Assembly: GCA_008477525.1 (NCBI GenBank) | Contig: SPDT01000006.1 | Coordinates: forward strand, 3,065,501 to 3,129,500 | Origin: Hypomyces perniciosus | Lineage: Eukaryota > Ascomycota > Sordariomycetes > Hypocreales > Hypocreaceae | Length of the DNA stretch: 64,000 nt | Direction of reading: 5' to 3' | Shown here: piece after piece, positions 21,280-32,619 of the stretch | Layout: every line of letters starts with the position of its first letter | Position numbering within the stretch: position 1 is the stretch's first letter | Notes under the pieces: generated by a model | Told to the model about the DNA's origin: nothing | The model's input: the letters and a program-made list of their open reading frames with translations, nothing else | The model's database searches: none | Program-made: the position numbers and the translations under genes

Positions 21280-23981
21280 TTGGAGATGGTCGTCGTCGAA
21301 GGCTCGAGACCGGCTTCAAGATTGACGACGTGAGGTTGTCGCCAGTGTGGGCTGCGTATTACATAATGGTTTTGGGCCAATCATGGATAGGAAGATTACA
21401 CTCCTCACAGCTCTGAGCTACCAAGGCTGTATAGGGGTGCTAGTCCAACATAGGCAAGTAGGAGGTACGAAGCAATGGTTTTTGCTCTCCTAATTTGATC
21501 AGCCAGCCAAAGCCAAAAGCCTCGCACGCATGTTGAGCGCCAGCGATCAAGCGACGATCCATTAAGGCCTGGGCAGCTTGGCAAATTATCCGGAAAGTTC
21601 AATTCTCTAAAGTCATTCGTCGCACCAATCGAGCCAACGCTCACCGAGAATGTCATCCTTTTTCGCGGCGGGCCTCTCTTTGGTGAGACGGCCTGAGTCA
21701 AGTCACTGGAGCAAGATGAGTCGCGGCGCAATATATCGTATATATCGACGACATATTGGACACAGCAAGGCTAGAACAGAATTGGATATTCGTGTAACCA
21801 ACCATCAGAAGAGTCACAACATCGCATGAACGGTTCAACAGCTCCAACTGTAATTCCGGGGTCGGACAGCACATATCTTCTTCGCCACTCTCGCCCTTGG
21901 CCCGGCAAGTCTGGACCACAAGACGGAGTAACAGTTTGTAGTACATAGTAGTAGTCTAGTAAGGCTCTTTTCTCTTTGTTCAAATGAGTTGACAAGAACC
22001 GCGGGGTGGGAGTGTTCCGCCGTCGGATAACAGTACCAGAACAGAAAAGCTGCTGCAAGAAGATGGACCCTTTGCGTTCGGGCAAATGGCACTCAGCAAG
22101 CAATACGGGTCGACTGCCAAGTGCCTTATTAGCACATGCTCGTATATGGCCCAGTTTGCCAGTCACAGTATCAATCATGAAGACCAACATCCGCTCCTAG
22201 GGTTAAATAAAAATAAAAATAAAAAAGCGACCACGTGCTCCATGTCGCTCTACAAGTCGTCGGAAGTTGCGCCGATGGCCAATGATGTTAAATGCAGAAC
22301 GAAGGACGAGACATCGCCTGATTGAAGGACAGGGCGCAGGGAGTAAGCGGCCTTGCTTGTGCATACAAACACAGCAGATGCAGGCAGATATTGGAGCCAC
22401 CGGATAAAAATAATAAAAATAATAAAGTCAATGAATGCGAGTTTCCTATTTATTTATATCCACTCCCACGTGTAGATGTAGAGGAGACCTGGTGTTACCT
22501 GGTGTTACTCTAGAGCACATATCGTAGGGACTGGTGCTACACAGGGCCGAATGTCTTTCCGACTATCCACGGCTCTCCGCAAACCACCCGATGCCTTCCT
22601 CCTTACACCACCACCACACATATACTGGTACAGGGCATTGCTCCGTACCGCCACTGCAATCCAACCATACACATACCTAATACGCACACCGGTGCCACTA
22701 CGACGTCCTCCAAGCTGCAAGCTGCAAGCTGACAGAGAATGAGAAAAGAATCTCAACTAGGCTTGGTGTCGTGTCGCGCGCTAGCATGCTAGGGTTCACT
22801 CGCCTCTTCATCTTGCCTGCATGCTGCAGATGTGACTGGGCCATTGCCGCGTACTCGCACGAAGTGTTGGTGATCGGTGTGGGGGAATGGATCCAGGACC
22901 GTTCCACTTCGGTGAAGCTTTGTGATGATGCGATAGGCTGCTTGGGGGAGAGCTCCAGCTTCGGCATCTTTTTAGCACCAACTTCCAAGTGCTGAGCCGA
23001 CCTCCTGCTGGAATTGTGCAGTGGCTATCTTTTGTTTGTGTGGCAGATCGGACCATGACTCGCCCGCCAATGCGCCAGCTAGCGGACACTAGCAGCACCA
23101 TCACGCCCCCTTGATTGCTTGATTCACTGAACTGAACTGACAGACCACAGGTTACTGGGCAGCCGTCATTCCCAGACTGTCTTAAAAAGCAAATACAAGA
23201 TGATATGTGTACGTTCCGAACGACTCCCCCCGAGCCTTTAGGAGCAGCTGGTGGCGGCAATGCCTTCGTCTGGCGCGGCGGTGAGTGCGCGGCGACGCCC
23301 ACAAGGTTCGCTCCGGGAGACGAATGGGAGAGGGTACAAAGAGACAGCCAGACAGACTTCGCTCGCTCTAGAACAAGGCCCTGCACGATGACAGATGCAG
23401 ATGTGGCCTTGGGGGAAACGCACGGGTTGCCGCGGTGCCACCCAGCCAGGATTGCGGATGTCCTGCCAATCCCAGGAGCCTGGTTCGGGCATCCCACGAA
23501 AACCTACCCATCTCTGTCCCGGACTTGCGACCCGGAGGGACCATCGTCGTCGGAAGCTGCCTTCCACCTGTCGTTCCTGCATGGGTAGCACAGGGTCGGT
23601 CACAGCTCCGTGACCAGTTATGTGCGACGTCGAGCCAATATCCCTGTGGTGCGCGAGGTAATGTCTGTACGGACGTCCATCTCCGGGAAGCTTATCTCGC
23701 GTCTTCGCTAAAGCCCATCATCGATCTCGCCCTATTCCTCGATGTGGATTGTTGGGCTTTGCCTGTCCAGCTGGGCTACCGCAGCATCGAACTCGTCGCA
23801 CCCCCTTTTGACACGCTTCCATTGCATCCCGTACTAGCTTGTTGGGCGCAGTTACGCAAAGCAGCTGGCACGAGCCACTTTGTGCTCCCTAGGATCTTGG
23901 GATACACGAAACCTCTTTGACTCTTTCGTTCGGCCTCGCCGATGATTGAAAACCTAGAGGTTTCCCAGAAAGACCTTCACC
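21280..23981. other. 2.7-kb intergenic region, no supported gene
   Basis: Many chance frames exist on both strands, the longest being 161 codons at 23435-23920 (plus) and 229 at 22808-23497 (minus). They overlap each other and show low-complexity or frame-inconsistent translations. AT-rich microsatellites of AAAAT units lie at 22205-22226 and near 22404-22425. A CAAGCTG triple repeat lies near 22712. The last few hundred bases are the promoter of the next gene, whose start has a good CACCATGG context. Confidence 0.45.
22205..22226. repeat. AAAAT microsatellite
   Basis: About four copies of an AAAAT-like unit; a second similar tract lies near 22404-22425. Confidence 0.75.
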
Positions 23982-25079
23982 ATGGCATCCCTCACCCTGC
24001 CAGCTAGCAGCCCTGGGCCGTCGTCGTCATCGTCGCAGTTGCCGTCAGCCGCTAGGAACCCTGTCCATGCTTGGGTCCTCTCTCCCGTAACCTCAGCCAA
24101 GATGGGATCATATTATGATGTTATCCGTCGTTGCAACAAGTTCGAGGAGAGGCAAGCCAGGGTTATGTGGGAATTCTCCATCCTTGATAACTCGGTGCCT
24201 GTGGGCTATATGCTTCCCGAGCACGCCGATGAGATGAAGTGGGAAAATACAAGCTTTCATATCTCGAAAAGGGAGCGCAAGATACACTTGAATCCTGTCG
24301 TTCACCTTGGCGATGACGTTGTCGAAACATGTCGGCGAGAGTTTGTGGCCTTGTGTGAGAAGAATGTCAACAACTTCAACGGCTGCTTCAAGAAGTGGCT
24401 CAACGAAAAATCCGATTATCACCCCATCCGCGGCCTTGACGCCAAGTTGGCAGGACTTGTGATTGCCTCGCCTGCAAGAGGAATCTTTGGTACTGTCACC
24501 ACTGGGGTCCACATGAACATGTTTACCCTCAAGAATGGTAGGATCCATGTGTGGATTTCGAAACGCTCCCAGAATGTCACATATGCGGGAAAACTTGATC
24601 AGGTCGTTGCGGGAGCCATGGATCCAAACGACCAGATGGATCCCCTTGTGACACTCCAACGGGAAGCCATGGAAGAAGCTGGACTGACAGTCCATATCCC
24701 CGCGAGGGTCGTGACCAGAAATGGAAAGCATGTGGGGAAAGTTACAGCCGAGACTCAGATCTCATTTTATGACCAAAAGGACCATGTCGCCGGTAGCGAG
24801 GAGGGCCATGTGGAGCCGGGGATCCGCTACACGTTTGATCTTGAAGTCAGTCCCGACTTCATTCCATGTCCGCAGGAACCGGAGTCAATCGATCGTTTTT
24901 TACTGAAGCCCGTTGACGAGGTGAAGAGGGACCTGAAGAATGCAGAATGGAAACCAAACTGCGGACTGGTTATGCTGGACTTTTTGCTTCGCAAGGGCGT
25001 GGTCAAACAAGGGGATGATGAGCATTTCTGGTTGTTGAAGCCCAGTCTCCAGAGGGAGCTACCATTCAGTAATCTGTGA
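23982..25079 (+). CDS. DUF4743/Nudix-domain protein (Tnr3-like, thiamin-diphosphate related)
   Basis: A 365-residue single-exon protein. It matches the C-terminal half of fungal Tnr3-type and stand-alone DUF4743-Nudix proteins, a family that in plants and yeasts includes oxy-thiamin diphosphatases. The DUF4743 part spans about 41-160 (YYDVIRRCNKFE, VPVGYMLPEHADEMKW). The Nudix fold follows: VWISKRSQNVTYAGKLDQ, then the Nudix box Gly211-Leu235 ending in the conserved R227-E228 and E231-E232, then the tail KPNCGLVMLDFLLRKG. No thiamin pyrophosphokinase domain is present, so it is the stand-alone form. The Nudix box is atypical: two residues longer between Gly and Arg-Glu, and the first Glu is missing. 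Residues 1-40 are Ser/Pro-rich and could be a targeting extension; Met41 is an alternative start. Substrate is inferred only. Confidence 0.85.
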   Translation: MASLTLPASSPGPSSSSSQLPSAARNPVHAWVLSPVTSAKMGSYYDVIRRCNKFEERQARVMWEFSILDNSVPVGYMLPEHADEMKWENTSFHISKRERKIHLNPVVHLGDDVVETCRREFVALCEKNVNNFNGCFKKWLNEKSDYHPIRGLDAKLAGLVIASPARGIFGTVTTGVHMNMFTLKNGRIHVWISKRSQNVTYAGKLDQVVAGAMDPNDQMDPLVTLQREAMEEAGLTVHIPARVVTRNGKHVGKVTAETQISFYDQKDHVAGSEEGHVEPGIRYTFDLEVSPDFIPCPQEPESIDRFLLKPVDEVKRDLKNAEWKPNCGLVMLDFLLRKGVVKQGDDEHFWLLKPSLQRELPFSNL

Positions 25080-27200
25080 ACGGCTTTTCATTGGTAAAAT
25101 TCGTGCTTTTCCGGACTGGATATGATGGCGTTTAACGAGTTGGGAACAATTTGTGTGCTTCTGCCGCGGTGGAGAATGATTTTCGACTGCCTTGTCTACT
25201 GGATCTCCGCAAGTATTGATCTGCAGTTGGTTTATTAATGATGTGATTGGATTGTTGGGCACTTACTCCGTACAGTGTTATGAGATATACAGAGTACAAA
25301 CTCAGCTAATGCCATGGTTGTTCGCTTGTCGATTCGCCTCTCATGGATATGGGTTGTGTTGGATTGGATGGAATCCGGGATATTTTTTACCTCCAATGTA
25401 TGACGAAACGAAGGAGGAATAAATGATTGTCATCTCTTCAGCTCATGAGTTCATGTCGTATTTTCCGAGAAAGAAGAAGAAAAAGGAAGGGCTGTTGATT
25501 GGTGTAGGGTAGCAAACGAAATTACGTTGTAATCCAGCAAAACACACAACACGGGGGGTCCAGGAGTTATAATAGTAGTAACATGCATCCATCAGCATTC
25601 AAACGTGGAGGCAAAAATTAATTTGTGCAATAATTTTACCACTTGGAATATGAGAAGTGACGGGGCTCGCATTACCCCTAACAGATGGACATTGTTCCTT
25701 GTTACGATCCTCCAGGTATTGCTCTTTTGGGCTCTGCAGCCGGGGGTACAATCTGGGCACACGGGGGCCAATGAATTCATCAAGGCCTTACTCGTACATA
25801 TGTATGCTGCACCTATTTCTATTTTTGGCCTTTTACAGAATTGGGGGCACAAAAAAAAAACGAGGAAAGCTGGATAAAAAAAGTCATCAATTTAGGGTGA
25901 GTTGAGTTCCTCTGCGTCTACTAAGGAGAGGTCAGGTCCAAGGGCGCATTATTTTGCCTCAGCCAAAACGAGTTGACGTTAGCGTTGGCTGGAGCTGAGA
26001 GTATCAAATGCACGAAGTATGGGGTGGCGCCGTTCGTGACAGCCCAACGTGGGAGAGAGGTGGTGCGGGATAAAAAGCCCGTGGCGCTCTCAGCCTTGCC
26101 AGGGCAGACTTTTGCGTTGGCAGGGCGGACAGCCAAGTCAGATGTTGATTGATGTGTCAATATTCTGTAGTATTGGTATTAGTTATAGTGCTACTTACCA
26201 CTTACCACTTACCACCTGGAAGCATTAAGTTTTGGGTGAGAGCACGAGTAATGTTGCTGCATGCAACCTGAGGGATTTGTTAGGGCGAGACAGAGAGCGA
26301 GAACCGAACCGAGAGACAGGCTGAAGACACTCGATGGAGACGGGGCCCAAAGTCGGTGGTGGTTGGTGGTCTGGGGTCCAGCTGCATTTGATAGTTGGGG
26401 CGGCTTGACCAGGGGGTGGTTTGATAGTCGTATTGTAATCTGCACAGAGTACGGAGTAGTATCGCGTCTATTGAGCAGCTGTGAGGAGTAATGAGGAGTA
26501 CGAAGTAATACTGATGAGTATGGATTCTGCCATGTTGGGCAGCGAATGTGTGATGACCTGAAGCCCAACTCCATGAGCATCTCTCACGTCCTTTTCTTCT
26601 CCTGGCCCGATGCAAATGCCGAACCGACTCGGAGCTCGGAGTAATCCTCCGATACGCGCTTCCTTCGACTAATACTACTATCCTGGAGTTCATCTCCCCC
26701 ATGGACCAGGCTTTAATCCCGATGCGATACCCCGTCTGTTCAGCTCGTCTACGCAGAGGCCATCACAGGACGCCACCAAATCAGAAAGACCGTCCGTCGA
26801 AACCAGGGATCGTCCGTGGGCTATGGGCTGAGAGACTAGTTTATGCATAGTTCCGAGGTGATTTGTCCAAGAGCAGAAAAGCGTAGCGATTTGAGGGGAC
26901 AGCCAGAGAGAGCCGCATTATCTGGGAAGAAGAATGTGAATAATTAAGGGACCGGACCTGCACGCCTTTGTTGGTGGCGTGCCGTTCGTCTGTTGTGCCG
27001 TCTGTGTGACCGCTTTCTATCTCTGTGTGTGTGTGTCTGCCTGTCTATTCTATTCCTGAGGGGTTGAAACAAGAATCCTCCCTTTCTTCACTCTTGTATC
27101 CTAAAGATTGTCTGTCTCTTCTGGGTTTGGTTGGTGTTGGTGTAAGACACATCGAGAGGATCTCACCCTCCCTTCCCGACTCGACGACTTACACGCCGCG
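25080..27200. other. 2.1-kb intergenic region, no supported gene
   Basis: 3' flank of the Nudix gene on the left and promoter/leader of the next gene on the right. A run of ACTTACC repeats lies at 26193-26215, GTAC-type motifs at 25266 and 26446-26505, and a TG/TC-rich leader at 27020-27140. No conserved frame was recognised. Confidence 0.45.
26193..26215. repeat. 7-bp tandem repeat (ACTTACC), three copies
   Basis: Three consecutive ACTTACC units followed by a partial copy. Confidence 0.85.
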
Positions 27201-28568
27201 ATGCGTCACAACCCGGCGATCCTCCTCGCCTTTGGCGCTCCCGCCGTCGCCTTACTCTACGATCCTGCTCCCAAATCCGTAGTACAAGAATCATGGTCCG
27301 CGCCCGCGAGAGAAACAATCGCCGCGAATGAAGAGCACAATGATCAGCAGGTCGCGCTCGGATGGTCACCGCGGCCAACAGAGGCACCCAAGGCCCTGCT
27401 GGGCAGGATGCTGATGCCGCGTCTGGATGGGTACACGCTGGGGCCGCAGACGTGTGGTTTTGTTCCTGCTAACGGAAGTAAGTTTGTGTGGAATGAGATG
27501 GGAGAAAAACATAGGGGGGGGGGACCCAATGCTAACTGGTGATAGACTCGTTTACCTGTGTATCCAGCGGAGCAACTTGCACGCCTGACAGTGACTATGT
27601 TGGATGCTGCCAGCCCAACAGCGAATGCAGCGCCATAAAGACGAAGTGTATCAACTATTCTGCCTCCAGTGCTGGGTCTTGCGATCTCCCGTCTGACTAC
27701 CACACTCTCTGCTGGTAAGGCTCCCTGTCCTTTGGATTCTCCCATGTTGATATCACAATGCTTACACACCTTCCGCAGCGGCACTGCAACACTTGGTGCG
27801 TGCTACACATGGGTCGTCTCAACAACTGCTGCCACAGATAGGGGGCCTAAATTGTACACTCTCTTCGACTGCTCCCCCACCCCTGGCCGCAGCACGCTCT
27901 TGACCTACGACCCGTCATGGTCCAAGACACACACCTTCACTTCAACGCCTACCGCGCGCGGCGGGACAATTATCGCCCCTGCGCCTTCGTCCACCGATGG
28001 GGGTGGTGGGGGTGGTGATGGTGGTAGTAACGACAACGGAGGCGGCGGCGGCACCAACATCGCAGCTATTGCCGGAGGCGCGGTCGGAGGCGTTGCTGTT
28101 CTCGCCTTGATCGGCACTGGAGCATTCTTTCTCCTCCGTCGCAAACCCAAGCCCGATCCCGCTCCTCCGGCCCAACCTCCGCCTGTGACCCAGACACCGC
28201 AGAGTCCCACATCACCGGACGGCGGCGCCGGCTACCCGTCCGGTGTACCATACCCCGGCTACGGGCCATCGGTCTCGCCGCCGCAGGGCTACGATCCTCG
28301 CATGAGTGGCTATCCCCATGGCATGTATCCACAAGATTACCCTCAGCAATATGGCCAGCAGTATCCTCCGCCATTCCAGAACCAGTACCAGCAGCAGTAT
28401 GGATACCCAGTGCCAACAGGTAGCGTATCTCCTCCGCCGCATACGTCGCCTAGTCCAGGTGTCCTCAAGGAGGGAGACACGCCTTCGCCGCCGCCGCAGG
28501 CGCCGAGTGAATTGGCGGCTGTGAACCCTGTAGGGGCGGAGACGAACCGCGCTGAGTTGGCGAGTTGA
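27201..28568 (+). CDS. Cys-rich single-span surface protein with Pro/Gln/Tyr tail
   Basis: Function unknown. Exons 27201-27477, 27546-27714, 27779-28568 give 411 codons plus stop. The hydrophobic N-terminus (MRHNPAILLAFGAPAVALLY) fits a signal peptide. The extracellular part (about residues 75-190) is Cys-rich (SFTCVSSGATCTPDSDYVGC, then CCQPN, and CCGTATLGACYTWV across intron 2). A Gly-rich linker precedes one membrane span (AAIAGGAVGGVAVLALIGTG, FFLL) and a basic RRKPK stop-transfer. The cytoplasmic tail is rich in Pro, Gln and Tyr (QDYPQQYGQQYPPPFQNQY) and ends low-complexity. This layout is common in filamentous ascomycetes and suggests a wall-facing sensor, but no ligand or partner is known. 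The start at 27201 was chosen because it begins the signal peptide; a longer in-frame start exists at 27108. Confidence 0.75.
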
Positions 28569-29001
28569 GAGTGGATGAATTGTAGAGTTTGCAAGGCTTA
28601 CACGTTCGTGTTTGGTCATGATTGTGTATAAGGATTGTGAATAACGAGATATTTGTCGGTCCTTTGAGATATGGAATGGGATATATACACACACCTTGAA
28701 TATCAAGAGGAGGAGGAGGAGGCACATTTTTGGGAACTCGATCCCACATGGGGAAGAGAGAATATGCTTCTGGAAATGAGCGAAACCTATTGAGAGGTGG
28801 ATTGGGGGTCATGGTCCGGGTTGAGGCGTAATAAATGAAGGTCGGTCATAGTTTTTTTCTCAAACCCAGAAGCGGAGAGCATAGCCTGCAGTTTATAATA
28901 TCACATTGAATTTCAAGGTTTGATCCGACACCTCATTCAGTTCCCTAACCTTGCTGACTTTGCCCCAAATTACTTTTCCGTCGTATTAAATCTATCGCTC
29001 T
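28569..29001. other. convergent intergenic region
   Basis: 3' flanks of two convergent genes. A GAG-triplet run near 28710 is the only repeat seen. Confidence 0.5.
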
Positions 29002-30576
29002 TCACTCTTTTGTAACGTTAGCCCACCATTCAGGCCAATTCACAACCTTGTTGTCCAAGCGGGCCTCCTCAGCGGCAAATACCATGGCATGGCTTCGAAG
29101 CACCTCTTCGAGCGTACATCCAACAAATTCGTTTTGTGCCTTCTCTGCCTCCCAGCCGTGGTTCTTGACCCGATCACAGGCCAAGACGAACTGTCTGGTC
29201 AGGCCTAAATCACCGCCACCGTGGCCCCTATGCTCCATGCGGGGCCTGTAGGTCTTGGTCTCGCCGGTGTTGAAGTCCTCAACAACAATCTTCTCCGAGT
29301 CGGCGTAAATCTCACCGTGTTCACCGAAAAAGTAGGAGTAGCGGTCGCACTGTTTCTTGGTTTGGGCCACCATTTGGATAGTGACACGCTTGGCCGGCCT
29401 ATTCGACTCAGGCCAGGTAATGGTGACAAATTGGTCGTCACAGACGTTGTTGTCCGATTCAAAAACACAGCGACCGAACCAGTTGCGAGAGCTGACCTCT
29501 GACTCTGGGGTTGACTCGTCCCAATCATCCTCCAAGGCCTTGGTCATGACCCTTTTGCGCTCGTCAATGGTTTTGTAATCCTCGATGTCGTGGACCACGA
29601 TGGAGTTGGGCCAATCCGTGTTGCCAGTTTCGACGCCCCAGAGATCGGACCCCAGGTAGATCTTCTTGGAAGAGTACTTGCAGCCAGAGTCGCCGAGGGG
29701 GCATTTCATACAGTTTGTGGCCGATCCGGCGGCAGCAGGCTTGCGGCTCTTCTTGAAATACTGAAGGCCGCCTGAAGAGGAGACCGTCTCAGGGAGATGC
29801 GGCTCGCCCTGCCCAGCCTTCTCGGGGGAACAGAGCAACCACAAGACCAAGTCAATGTCGTGGCAGCACTTTGTCAAAAGCGACGGTGCCGATGTCTTTG
29901 AGTTTCTCCAGCTACCCCTGACGTACGAGTGTGTGAAGTGCCACCAGCCAACCGGCTCCGTGTGAACGGCGCTGTTGATGTCACCGATGATTTGATCTTC
30001 AACGAGTAGCTTCCGAAGCATCATGTTGTGAGGGCTGTATCGCAGGACATGACCAATGGAGAAAACTTGTGAGCTCTGAAGCGGTTTGAGTGCCTTGTAC
30101 ATGCTGAGACAGGCTTCGAGAGAAGGGGCGAGCGGCTTCTCGCACATGATATGGAGGCCTAAGGGTGCGAGCCCAACAACAACCTCCTGATGCATCTCGT
30201 CCAAGACGCACACGAAGGCACCGTCGACACCTTCTGGGACATCATTTTCACCCGCGGTCACTCGTTGACGGCGAGTCTGTTCATACTCGAGGAATTCTCG
30301 CCAATGAGAAAACGACTGACCCTCCTTGGGGCCCTCGTTGCCCCAGATGTGAGTCTTTCCAAGCGTTTCTCGCTTGAACCTGATGGGCTCTGCGACAGCG
30401 GCCACGACACCGTTACTGGCCAGATCAATGCCCTTGGCATATCCCATTCCGCGGGAACCAGCACCGATGATGAGGAAACGTGGGGGAGTCGTGGACATTT
30501 CTGGCTTCGGGACGGGGTCTACAGTGGAGGTGGCCGCCGTGGCCGTGGCCTTGGCCTTGGGGTCGACACCAGTCAT
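29002..30576 (-). CDS. Gfo/Idh/MocA-family oxidoreductase
   Basis: NAD(P)-dependent sugar-type oxidoreductase, 524 residues, no intron. The Rossmann glycine motif is FLIIGAGSRGMGYAKG (about residues 34-49), and the family EKP catalytic lysine motif appears in LHIMCEKPLAPS. The conserved helix SLLTKCCHDIDLVLWL follows. A Cys cluster NCMKCPLGDSGCKYS is present; such clusters occur in the fungal StrI-like branch of this family and may bind metal or be structural. The N-terminal 30 residues are Ala/Thr/Pro-rich and not part of the domain, so an internal Met (MSTTPPRFLIIGAG, 26 codons in) may be the real start. Substrate cannot be told from sequence. The gene is divergent from oligoribonuclease. 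Confidence 0.85.
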   Translation of the reverse strand: MTGVDPKAKATATAATSTVDPVPKPEMSTTPPRFLIIGAGSRGMGYAKGIDLASNGVVAAVAEPIRFKRETLGKTHIWGNEGPKEGQSFSHWREFLEYEQTRRQRVTAGENDVPEGVDGAFVCVLDEMHQEVVVGLAPLGLHIMCEKPLAPSLEACLSMYKALKPLQSSQVFSIGHVLRYSPHNMMLRKLLVEDQIIGDINSAVHTEPVGWWHFTHSYVRGSWRNSKTSAPSLLTKCCHDIDLVLWLLCSPEKAGQGEPHLPETVSSSGGLQYFKKSRKPAAAGSATNCMKCPLGDSGCKYSSKKIYLGSDLWGVETGNTDWPNSIVVHDIEDYKTIDERKRVMTKALEDDWDESTPESEVSSRNWFGRCVFESDNNVCDDQFVTITWPESNRPAKRVTIQMVAQTKKQCDRYSYFFGEHGEIYADSEKIVVEDFNTGETKTYRPRMEHRGHGGGDLGLTRQFVLACDRVKNHGWEAEKAQNEFVGCTLEEVLRSHAMVFAAEEARLDNKVVNWPEWWANVTKE

Positions 30577-31314
30577 GATAAAAAGCTGGCCGTGGCTCGT
30601 TCGTGTGCCGATTGTGTATGAGGTATCCCCGCTTCGATTTATATGCTGTATCCAAGGACGAAGCTCTCTGCACGGTACTATACGGGGGGGAAATGAACTT
30701 GAATTTCCCTTTTTTTAAGGTTATCCCAAACCTTCTCTTGACGGTCTTTTAATATTCGAGTCGACTTCGGCGGCAGACTCCATGGGGTTGCGGGATCTAG
30801 GAGGATTCGCGTGGATAAAAACGACTTTATACGACTTGATCTCGACAGGATCCGCGGTCACCACGACAAATGACCCGATACGCATGGAACGTTTCAACGC
30901 TAGAATGAGCCACTAATAATGTGGTGGAGTTTGTCGGCATCGTGCCATCAATAGGAGCTAAAGGATGGGGGAATTCTCTAAGTTCGAGGGGGAGTCTGAG
31001 GAGCCACAGAGGTGTTGATTGATTAATAGGCCTAACGCGATTGGAGGGCGAAGCAGCCAAGGGCACCCACCACATGGCTTCACCGAACCGAAAGCCGTTA
31101 CCCCACTCGCCAAGCCTGGTATTAGCCGGCGAGCCTCACCTAATTCATCGTCTTGTCTCGTTTTGACTATTTCCTTGAAGAGTTGGACGATCTGAGGTTC
31201 AAAGCTCAAACCACTTCTTTATCCCGATCCCCAAGCCACAGGCAACTATTTGCCGAATCGTTACATCCGGCCTCCCGCACGTGGCTTCTGCTGAGCTTCT
31301 AGTACCCTATCATC
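30577..31314. promoter_or_regulatory. divergent promoter region oxidoreductase/oligoribonuclease
   Basis: A 738-bp interval between two divergent starts. An AT-rich TTTATAT element lies near 30637, about 60 bp from the oxidoreductase ATG on its upstream side, and could serve as a TATA-like element on the minus strand. Nothing else was recognised. Confidence 0.35.
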
Positions 31315-31997
31315 ATGTCAGCCGGGACGCCTAACAAGAAGGCGTCCATCGACGATGCCCTAGTATGGATAGATTGCGAGGTGCGATCCCGCTGCTTCAT
31401 GCTTCTTCTTATCATGTATCCTTATCCCTCAGTTGCTTACCAAAAAGGGCCGTTGTTTGGTGTGTGCAGATGACGGGTTTGAACCCTGACACAGAGGAGA
31501 TACTCGAGATTTACTGTATTTTGACCACTGGCAACCTCGACATCATCGACCCGCAAGGCTTCCACGCCGTCATCTCCTGGCCAGCGTCTCGATTGGAGCA
31601 GATGGATGAATGGTGCACAAACACGCACGGCAAATCAGGCCTGACAGCAGCGGTTCTAGCCTCAACCACCACTCCCGCTCAAGCGGCAGACGGACTCTAC
31701 GATTACGTGACCAAGTTTATCCCCAAGCCGCGCACTGCATTGCTGGCAGGCAATACTGTGCACGCTGATAGAGCGTTTCTGAGAAAGGAACCTTTCAGCA
31801 AGGTCATCGAGCATCTGCACTACCGTATCCTTGACATTAGTGCCATAAAGGAGGCGGCTCGACGGTGGAGCCCGCGAGAGGTTCTGGCCCAGGCGCCGAC
31901 CAAGAGGGGAAGCCATAAGGCCAGGGACGACATTCTGGAGAGCATTGAAGAGGCAAGACACTATCGGGATGTCATCTTTAGATCATCTCCTAGGTGA
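31315..31997 (+). CDS. REX2: oligoribonuclease, DEDDh 3'-5' exonuclease (Rex2/Orn)
   Basis: Degrades short RNA oligonucleotides; in yeast Rex2 acts in mitochondria and in nuclear RNA 3' trimming. Exons 31315-31380 and 31470-31997 give 197 codons plus stop. The first exonuclease motif WIDCEMTGL (Asp20 and Glu22) is completed across the intron junction. GNTVHADRAFLRKE carries the second motif, YRILDISAIKEAARRW is the family's central helix, and KARDDILESIEE supplies the last acidic motif. The length fits the family. The GTGCGA donor of the 89-nt intron is slightly off consensus. The N-terminus is short and has no strong presequence. Confidence 0.92.
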
Positions 31998-32619
31998 CAG
32001 ATCTGATTTATAGTACGAAGTCATAGCCGCAAAGCAAATTTATTGGGTGCTGGTTATCTCTGTGTACGAAGTACATAGTGCTCCGTATGTAAGTCCATAG
32101 ATGACACGCTTTGACAGGCTCTAGTATGTATATCAAATTAAATTAAGATAACCAAGCACCTAAGCGAATGAAGTACTTCGTACTCTGCATTACTCATTTT
32201 CCCGCCTTCCATTGACGAGCAGGCCTTTGATGTCAGATGTCATTGTTAGTCAAGAGCTAATAGCTGATGGTTGGGTTGGGTGTTCATGCAGAAGCTGCTT
32301 GTGATGAGGTAACGACTGCAGCTCATCAGATTGGGCAAATGCACACTGTAGAGTTGTATCTGATATACAACAGAATCTACAGTATGAATACTACACAACC
32401 CCACACGGCCTGCCCCTCTAAGATGCCCAACCCCCCACCTGTAGCTCTGGGAGCTATCGTATGAGCTATTAGAGCTTCCCCTCCTCCTTGTCGATCGCAG
32501 CTTTGACACCGCCCTCAACCTCAACCTTTAAAAGACAATCGCAGGAGACGTTGCACTCTCTGCTCCCCTCTATCCGACCACAACCCCTAAAACGCCCTTT
32601 GCGTGCTTGAATCTCCAAC
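31998..32619. other. intergenic region with GTAC palindromes
   Basis: 3' flank of REX2 and promoter of the phosphoglucomutase gene. GTAC-type motifs occur at about 32014, 32063-32090 and 32171-32182. No gene is supported. Confidence 0.5.

Noticed and set aside
22808..23920. Long overlapping frames on both strands (229 and 161 codons)
   Set aside because: GC-rich DNA keeps several frames open at once here; no frame has domain-like sequence or credible splice links.
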